Shown here: positions 57,097-64,000 of the stretch, piece after piece | Position numbering within the stretch: the stretch's first letter is position 1 | How the letters are laid out: every line of letters begins with the position of its first letter | Source of the DNA: Trebonia sp036276115 | Lineage (GTDB): Bacteria > Actinomycetota > Actinomycetes > Streptosporangiales > Streptosporangiaceae | Direction of reading: 5' to 3' | Assembly: GCA_036276115.1 (NCBI GenBank) | Contig: DATBEM010000025.1 | Coordinates: 1 to 64,000 of the forward strand | Length of the DNA: 64,000 bases | Program-made: the position numbers and the translations under genes | Notes under the pieces: generated by a model | What the model saw: only the letters and a program-made list of their open reading frames with translations | What the model was told of the DNA's origin: nothing | Databases searched by the model: none

Positions 57097-58452
57097 TCAG
57101 GCGACGTGGGCGGCGACCGCGGCGGCCTGGGCGGGGTTCACGCGGACGGCGCCGGCGAACTCGCCCCCGAAGGCGGCGGGCACCACTTCGACGTTCTCGC
57201 CGGGCTGGGGAGCCTGGATCATCCACCCGTTGCCGAGGTAGATCGCGACATGCGAGATGTAATTCGGCGCGGTCGCGTCGGTGTGGTAAAAGAGCAGGTC
57301 GCCCGGCTGCAGCTGGCTCATCGGGACGGCCGGGCCGGTGAGCGCCTGGTCGGCCGCCACCCGGGGCATCGTGATCCCGGCCTGCCGGAAGGACCACTGG
57401 ACGAGGCCCGAGCAGTCGAAGACGTTCGGCCCGTTGCCGCCCCAGACGTAGGGCAGGCCCTGGCGGCCCATCGCGGCGGCGAGCATGGCGTTGATCGCGC
57501 TGGCAGGGGCGCCGCTCAGCGTGGATGACCCGGAGCCGGCCGCGCCGCTGGTGCCCGTGGCCCCGCCGGTGGTGACCACGCTCACGAGCTGCTGGACGCC
57601 CGCGCCCTTGGGCAGCAGCTTGGACACGGCGCTGGCGACCGCGGCGATGCCGGTGCCGCGCACGCTGATCACGACCGCGTTGTTAGCGGGGGCGCCGAGG
57701 CCGCGGGCGACATCGTGGGAGACGACCGCGTCGACCCCGCTGATGCCGAGGGTGCCGAACGCGACGACCTTGAGCTTCTCGTTGACCTTGCCCGCCACGG
57801 CGAGCTTGCCGCCGAGCGGGAGCTTGTCAAGCTTGCCCATCGTGTACGAGACGGCGATCCCGCCGTCGGCGACGCCGCTCCACAGCGCGTCGGACTTGGC
57901 CGTCGCGGTGGCCGCGAACGACCGGAACCCGGACGGGTCCACCCCGAGGACGGCCGTGTAGCTGCCGCCCGCCTTGATGCGCACCGCCTCGACCGGCTCG
58001 GCGGCGGTCACGTCGCCCACGTGCCTGATGGAGCTCAAGACCGAGGCGGGCAGCGTGGAGGGGGAGACCACGATCAGGTCAGCGGTCCGCGTCCCGCTGT
58101 ACGGGGCGACCGCGGGGGCGCCGGGCTCGCTGGCCACGGGCACCGCCATGGTGGACTCGACCGACTCGGTGGTATCGGGCAGGTAGCTCACGACCGGGGC
58201 GTTGCTGGTGACCGGCTGGACCGGCGGCAGCGTGGCCACCGCGGCGGGGGCGGAGCTGGCGCTGGCGGGCGCGGCCGCGCGGACAACCGGGGCCGGGCCG
58301 CCGGACGCCGGCGGGTGGCCGAGCACGGCGACCCCGCCGCCGACGGCCACGCCGAGCGCGGCGGTCGCCGCGACGCCCGCGGGCAGCAGCTTGCGCCAGC
58401 CTGCCTGCCGCCAGCTAACGCCCGGCCACTGGCCTCGCCTGATCGCCCGCAT
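57097..58452 (-). CDS. NlpC/P60 peptidoglycan endopeptidase with accessory domain
   Basis: A 451-residue protein from the ATG at 58452, preceded by AAGGGA; a GTG 33 bp upstream lacks an RBS. A transmembrane segment (about 25-45) serves as signal anchor. The middle (about 120-290) has LPASVLSSIRHVGDV, GGIAVSYTMGKLDKLPLGGKLAVAGKV and GVDAVVSHDVARGLGAP, similar in pattern to the extracellular core of MacB/FtsX permeases. The C-terminal C40 domain has YVWGGNGPNVFDCSGLVQWSF with nucleophile Cys347 and ISHVAIYLGNGWMIQAP with His401. It would cleave stem peptides. Confidence 0.9.
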   Translation of the reverse strand: MRAIRRGQWPGVSWRQAGWRKLLPAGVAATAALGVAVGGGVAVLGHPPASGGPAPVVRAAAPASASSAPAAVATLPPVQPVTSNAPVVSYLPDTTESVESTMAVPVASEPGAPAVAPYSGTRTADLIVVSPSTLPASVLSSIRHVGDVTAAEPVEAVRIKAGGSYTAVLGVDPSGFRSFAATATAKSDALWSGVADGGIAVSYTMGKLDKLPLGGKLAVAGKVNEKLKVVAFGTLGISGVDAVVSHDVARGLGAPANNAVVISVRGTGIAAVASAVSKLLPKGAGVQQLVSVVTTGGATGTSGAAGSGSSTLSGAPASAINAMLAAAMGRQGLPYVWGGNGPNVFDCSGLVQWSFRQAGITMPRVAADQALTGPAVPMSQLQPGDLLFYHTDATAPNYISHVAIYLGNGWMIQAPQPGENVEVVPAAFGGEFAGAVRVNPAQAAAVAAHVA

Positions 58453-58560
58453 GATCTCGCGCGTCCCTTCGCCGGTCAGCTGCACAGGTGTAAAGATGCC
58501 GCAAAAGCGGGGCGTGAGTCCAGTCTAATGCCCCATTGTTGGGTTATTCGTACGATTCGT

Positions 58561-60732
<2,172 letters not shown>

Positions 60733-60841
60733 GCCCTCATTGTCGCCGCTGGCAGGAGCTGATACGGCCCTGTCACCAGTGCCAGGCCCGTGACAGCGCC
60801 GTGTGCGCGCCCTGCCAGGGCCGCCCCGCAGACTAAGGGAC

Positions 60842-61819
60842 ATGACAGACCTAGCGATTGAGGCCATCGGGCTCACGAAGTCCTTTGGCGAGACGAAGGC
60901 GCTGACGGGGGTGGACCTGTCGGCCCGCAAGGGGACCGTGCTGGGCGTCCTGGGGCCGAACGGCGCCGGGAAGACCACGGCGGTCCGCATCCTGGCCACG
61001 CTGCTGCGAGCGGATTCGGGCAAGGCCCGGGTCAACGGCTACGACGTCCGTGCCCAGGCCGACAAGGTCCGCCAGAGCATCGGCCTGACCGGCCAGTTCG
61101 CGTCGGTGGACGATGACCTGACCGGGATGGAGAACCTGGTCATGATCGGCCAGCTGCTGGACTTGACCGCGAAGGCGGCCAAGGCCCGGGCGGCCGAGTT
61201 GCTGGAGTGGTTCGACCTGACCGAGGCGGGCAGGAAGCGGGCGAAGAACTACTCGGGCGGCATGCGGCGGCGGCTGGACCTGGCCGCGTCCCTGGTTGGC
61301 CGGCCGCCGGTGATCTTCCTGGACGAGCCGACGACCGGGCTGGACCCGGCCAAGCGCGAGGACATGTGGGACGTCGTCCGCTCGCTTGTCAGCGACGGGT
61401 CCACAGTGCTGCTGACCACGCAGTACCTGGAGGAGGCGGACGCCCTCGCCGACGAGATCACCGTGATTGACCATGGCGCCGTCATCGCCCACGACACCCC
61501 GCACGGGCTCAAGCGCGTGGTCGGCGGCCAGCGGCTGACCGTCCACCCGATCGACCCGGCCCGCTACGACGACCTGATGGCGGTGCTGTCCGGGATCACG
61601 GCGGTCGACGGGCACGCCCCCGAGACCAACGGCCGCGGCTCGGTGACGGTCCGCGTCGCCGGCGACGACGTGCTGCCCGACGTGGTGGCCAAGCTCCGCG
61701 CGGCCAGCATCGCGGTGGACGAGCTCTCCCTGCACCTGCCCAGCCTGGACGAGGTGTTCTTCACGCTGACCGGGACCCGGTCGCACGACTCCCTGGCCTT
61801 CCAGGAGGTATCGGCATGA
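60842..61819 (+). CDS. ABC transporter ATPase, DrrA-like
   Basis: A 325-residue ATPase from the ATG at 60842. Walker A GPNGAGKT (38-45), QSIGLTGQFASVDDDLTGMENL, signature YSGGMRRRLDLAASLV and Walker B VIFLDEPTTGLDP are typical of the daunorubicin-resistance family, as is the C-terminal domain (about 235-310; LPDVVAKLRAASIAVDELSLHLPSLDEVFFTLTG). It energises export of an unknown, perhaps drug-like, compound. The start of the permease gene overlaps its stop (ATGA). Confidence 0.93.
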   Translation: MTDLAIEAIGLTKSFGETKALTGVDLSARKGTVLGVLGPNGAGKTTAVRILATLLRADSGKARVNGYDVRAQADKVRQSIGLTGQFASVDDDLTGMENLVMIGQLLDLTAKAAKARAAELLEWFDLTEAGRKRAKNYSGGMRRRLDLAASLVGRPPVIFLDEPTTGLDPAKREDMWDVVRSLVSDGSTVLLTTQYLEEADALADEITVIDHGAVIAHDTPHGLKRVVGGQRLTVHPIDPARYDDLMAVLSGITAVDGHAPETNGRGSVTVRVAGDDVLPDVVAKLRAASIAVDELSLHLPSLDEVFFTLTGTRSHDSLAFQEVSA

Positions 61820-62622
61820 CCGCCATGACCCTGACCACCACCGCCGTCGCGCCCGCGCGGTCGCGGTTCAACCCCAAGCACGCGCTGGTCCTGGCCAAGC
61901 GCAACGTCATCAAGTCCATGCGCACGCCCGAGCAGTTCATGGACGTCACGCTGCAGCCGATCATCTTCCTGGGCTTGTTCACCTACATCTTCGGCGGGGC
62001 GCTGGCCGGCGGCTCGCAGCACTCCTACCTGGAGTTCCTGCTGCCGGGCATGCTCGGCCAGACGATCGCGATGAGTAGCATCGCCATCGGGCAGAACCTG
62101 CACGCCGACATCGACAAGGGCGTCTTCGACCGGTTCCGGTCACTGCCGATCGCCCGGGCGATGCCCCTGATCGGCGCGGTGATGGCGGAGTTCATCCGCT
62201 ACACGCTGGTGTTCGTGGTCACCGTCGGGTTCGGCTACGTCATCGGCTTCCGGATCGGGACCGACCCGCTCAAGGTGCTCGGCGCCTTCGCGCTGTGCAT
62301 CGCCTTCGCGCTGGCGTTCGCGTGGGTCTCGGTGTTCGTCGGCATGACCGTCCGCAGCGCGGGCGCCGTGCAGGGCATCATGTTCCTGTTCATCTTCCCG
62401 CTGTCGTTCGGCAGCAACGTCTTCGTCCAGCCCAAGACGATGCCGGGCTGGCTGCAGGCCTTCGTGAACGTCAACCCGATGTCGCACATGGTGTCGGCCG
62501 TGCGCGGCCTGATGCTCGGCGGCCCGGTCGGCACGCAGGTGCTGTGGACGCTCGCCTGGTGCGCCGGCCTGCTGGTCGTCTTCTTCCCGCTGGCCCTGCG
62601 CGGCTACATCCGGCGGGCGTGA
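61816..62622 (+). CDS. ABC-2 type permease, DrrB-like
   Basis: A 268-residue membrane protein with six helices. RNVIKSMRTPEQFMDVTLQPIIFLGLFTYIFGGALAGG begins the ABC-2 domain. FLLPGMLGQTIAMSSIAIGQNLHADIDKGVFDRFRSLPIAR is the conserved intracellular loop and amphipathic helix, and VNPMSHMVSAVRGLMLGG is the C-terminal signature. It pairs with the preceding DrrA-like ATPase through a 4-bp overlap. No biosynthetic gene cluster is visible around it. Confidence 0.92.
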   Translation: MTAMTLTTTAVAPARSRFNPKHALVLAKRNVIKSMRTPEQFMDVTLQPIIFLGLFTYIFGGALAGGSQHSYLEFLLPGMLGQTIAMSSIAIGQNLHADIDKGVFDRFRSLPIARAMPLIGAVMAEFIRYTLVFVVTVGFGYVIGFRIGTDPLKVLGAFALCIAFALAFAWVSVFVGMTVRSAGAVQGIMFLFIFPLSFGSNVFVQPKTMPGWLQAFVNVNPMSHMVSAVRGLMLGGPVGTQVLWTLAWCAGLLVVFFPLALRGYIRRA

Positions 62623-62644
62623 CCCCCGGCCGGGCCCGCGGGGC

Positions 62645-64000
62645 CTACAACGAAGCCGGGTCGAGGAGCGCGAGCGCCTCGGCCCGGCTCAGGGCCTTTC
62701 CCCGGTCGTACGCGGCGGCGTACGGGCCGGGGCCGATCTCATCCCGCAGCCGCGGCCCCAGCATCGTCAGCGTCAGGTCGGTGCGGTCCTCCGCGCCGCG
62801 CACGGCGGCGCAGGCCCCGAGCATCTCGGCCGCGTGCGCGGGCCGGCCGAGCGCGCGGGCCAGGTGGGCGGTCGCGCCCGCCACGGTCGCGACGAGCGGC
62901 ATGTCGCGGGAGTCGATCGCCTCCTGGAAGGCCCGCACGGCCCGCTCCCGGGCCAGCGGCAGGTCCGCGTCGGCGATGGCGAGCAGCAGCCCCGCCGCCC
63001 AGACGACGGCGGTCAGGTGGTGCCGGGCCGGGTGGTTCGGGCTGAGCAGGGCGATCCCCTCGGCCGCGGTCGCGTGGCGCACCCGCGCCAGCTCGGCGTT
63101 CCCGAACGTGACCTCGAACATCGCGAACCCGGCCGACACGATCGCGGCCTCCATGCCCGAGCCCTCCCGCTCGCAGGCCTCCAGCGCGGCGGTGAACAGC
63201 GCCCGGGCGCCGTCGAGGTCACCGCGGCGGGCGGCGATGTCGGCCAGCTGCAGCCGCATCTGCGACTCGTCGTCGCGCGAGCCCATCTCGTGCAGCACCC
63301 GCCCCGCCTCGCCGTAGCAGGCGGCGGCCCCCTCCAGGTCCCCGTCGAGCATCCGCACGCTGCCGGCCACGCGCAGGGCGCTGGACAGCCCCCACCGCTC
63401 GCCGAGCGCGCGGAACCGCTCGAGCGCCTGGACTGAGGCCGCCCGCAGCGCGTCCATGTCGCCGTCGTTCTCGGCGATGGCGGCCGAGATCATCCACGTC
63501 GCCGCCACCAGCCACTCGTCCCGGCTGGCGAGCGCGTCGTCGACGTACGCGCGGGCGCGCGCGCTGTCGTGCAGGAACATCGCGTACCCGGCCCGCAGCA
63601 GCCCGGCGAACGGGTGCTTCTCGATGTCCAGCGCGTCGACCCGGTCGGCGAGGTCCCGGAAGTTGACCTCGGCGTCCGGGTCCTCGCGGGCCTCCGGGGT
63701 GATCGACGCGGTGATCAGGTGAATGGCCTCGGCGATGGTCCGCAGGTCCGGGTCCGCCTCGCCGGGGACCCCGACCGCCTGCCCGACCAGGTCCACGATG
63801 TCCCCGTGGTTGCCGAGCAGGAACGCCAGCCAGGCCACCGATACCGACAGGTCGATCGCCGGGCCGGCCTCGCCCGCCTCGCACCAGTAGCGCAGCGCCG
63901 CGAGGACGTTGTCCCGGTCCGCCTCGACCCGCTTCAGCCAGGTGAGCTGGTCGCGGGTCAGCAGGTTCGGCATCGCCTCGGCCATCAGGCCGGAGTAGTA
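62645..64000 (-). CDS. TPR-rich regulator, C-terminal part (cut by window edge)
   Basis: The frame runs past the end of the window, with 451 residues visible up to the stop. The visible N-terminal part, DQLTWLKRVEADRDNVLAALRYWCEAG, is the motif that follows the winged-helix/NB-ARC region in AfsR/SARP or LuxR-type regulators. The rest is a helical TPR-like array of about ten repeats (EAGRVLHEMGSRDDES, LADIAARRGDLDGARALFTAALEACE). No DNA-binding domain is within the window. Probably the regulator of a nearby pathway; it is convergent with the DrrAB operon. Confidence 0.8.
   Translation of the reverse strand, partial: YYSGLMAEAMPNLLTRDQLTWLKRVEADRDNVLAALRYWCEAGEAGPAIDLSVSVAWLAFLLGNHGDIVDLVGQAVGVPGEADPDLRTIAEAIHLITASITPEAREDPDAEVNFRDLADRVDALDIEKHPFAGLLRAGYAMFLHDSARARAYVDDALASRDEWLVAATWMISAAIAENDGDMDALRAASVQALERFRALGERWGLSSALRVAGSVRMLDGDLEGAAACYGEAGRVLHEMGSRDDESQMRLQLADIAARRGDLDGARALFTAALEACEREGSGMEAAIVSAGFAMFEVTFGNAELARVRHATAAEGIALLSPNHPARHHLTAVVWAAGLLLAIADADLPLARERAVRAFQEAIDSRDMPLVATVAGATAHLARALGRPAHAAEMLGACAAVRGAEDRTDLTLTMLGPRLRDEIGPGPYAAAYDRGKALSRAEALALLDPASL

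Overview
The window is GC-rich (about 70% or more by eye) chromosomal DNA of a filamentous-type actinobacterium. Support comes from a mycothiol-dependent formaldehyde dehydrogenase, MaoC, PhoH/PIN and short isoprenyl transferase genes of actinobacterial type, a DUF222/HNH protein, several L,D-transpeptidase/LysM/NlpC wall enzymes, DrrAB-type transporters, many GTG/TTG starts and an initiator tRNA with the usual actinobacterial C1/U72 ends. A Streptosporangiales-like genome is my inference. I found no phage, plasmid, transposase, integrase or CRISPR array.

Layout. 1-5.6 kb: a four-gene MacB/FtsX-type ABC export operon whose first gene is cut by the window edge. 5.6-9.4 kb (minus): PhzF, then a coupled set of S-hydroxymethyl-mycothiol dehydrogenase, sulfotransferase-like protein and class IV aminotransferase. 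9.5-15.7 kb (minus): two secreted Tat-type proteins sharing one domain, an HpnB-like glycosyltransferase, a polytopic membrane protein and beta-carbonic anhydrase. 15.8-22.7 kb: an L,D-transpeptidase with a strong terminator, a flotillin/NfeD-like pair, a DHA2 exporter, a MaoC dehydratase, a LysM/transglycosylase and RNase HI. 22.7-30.1 kb: PPK2, a PPOX-type flavoprotein, Maf, Gfo/Idh, STAS, DUF1707, LLM oxidoreductase and a divergent SDR/TetR pair.

30.1-39.7 kb looks like a stress and decay zone. It holds DUF1269, a large MalT-like LuxR regulator, DUF7144 and DUF2252, plus a heavily deleted arylsulfatase pseudogene, a hydrolase remnant beside an HxlR regulator, a frameshifted small gene, a GH18-like protein and a DUF2975/XRE pair with a clear palindromic operator. 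DUF1269 and DUF7144 share a TTCACCC-type element about 110 bp before their starts.

39.8-50.2 kb: tRNA-fMet, then an envelope-glycan-like region (two large GT-C-type membrane proteins, DUF5941, an IspD/TarI-type cytidylyltransferase, a class III aminotransferase, a GT2) followed by PIN-PhoH. 50.6-64 kb: DUF222/HNH, isoprenyl transferase, a small protein with a palindrome at its start codon, a large surface protein, an NlpC/P60 hydrolase, a YyaL-type protein, a DrrAB transporter and the C-terminal part of a TPR regulator.

A recurring feature is short tandem duplications (15-21 bp), mostly in-frame inside genes. I did not find a wholly new multi-gene system. The best leads are the shared promoter-proximal element of the stress genes, the paralogous secreted domain pair, and the AbrB-like tail on the ABC ATPase.
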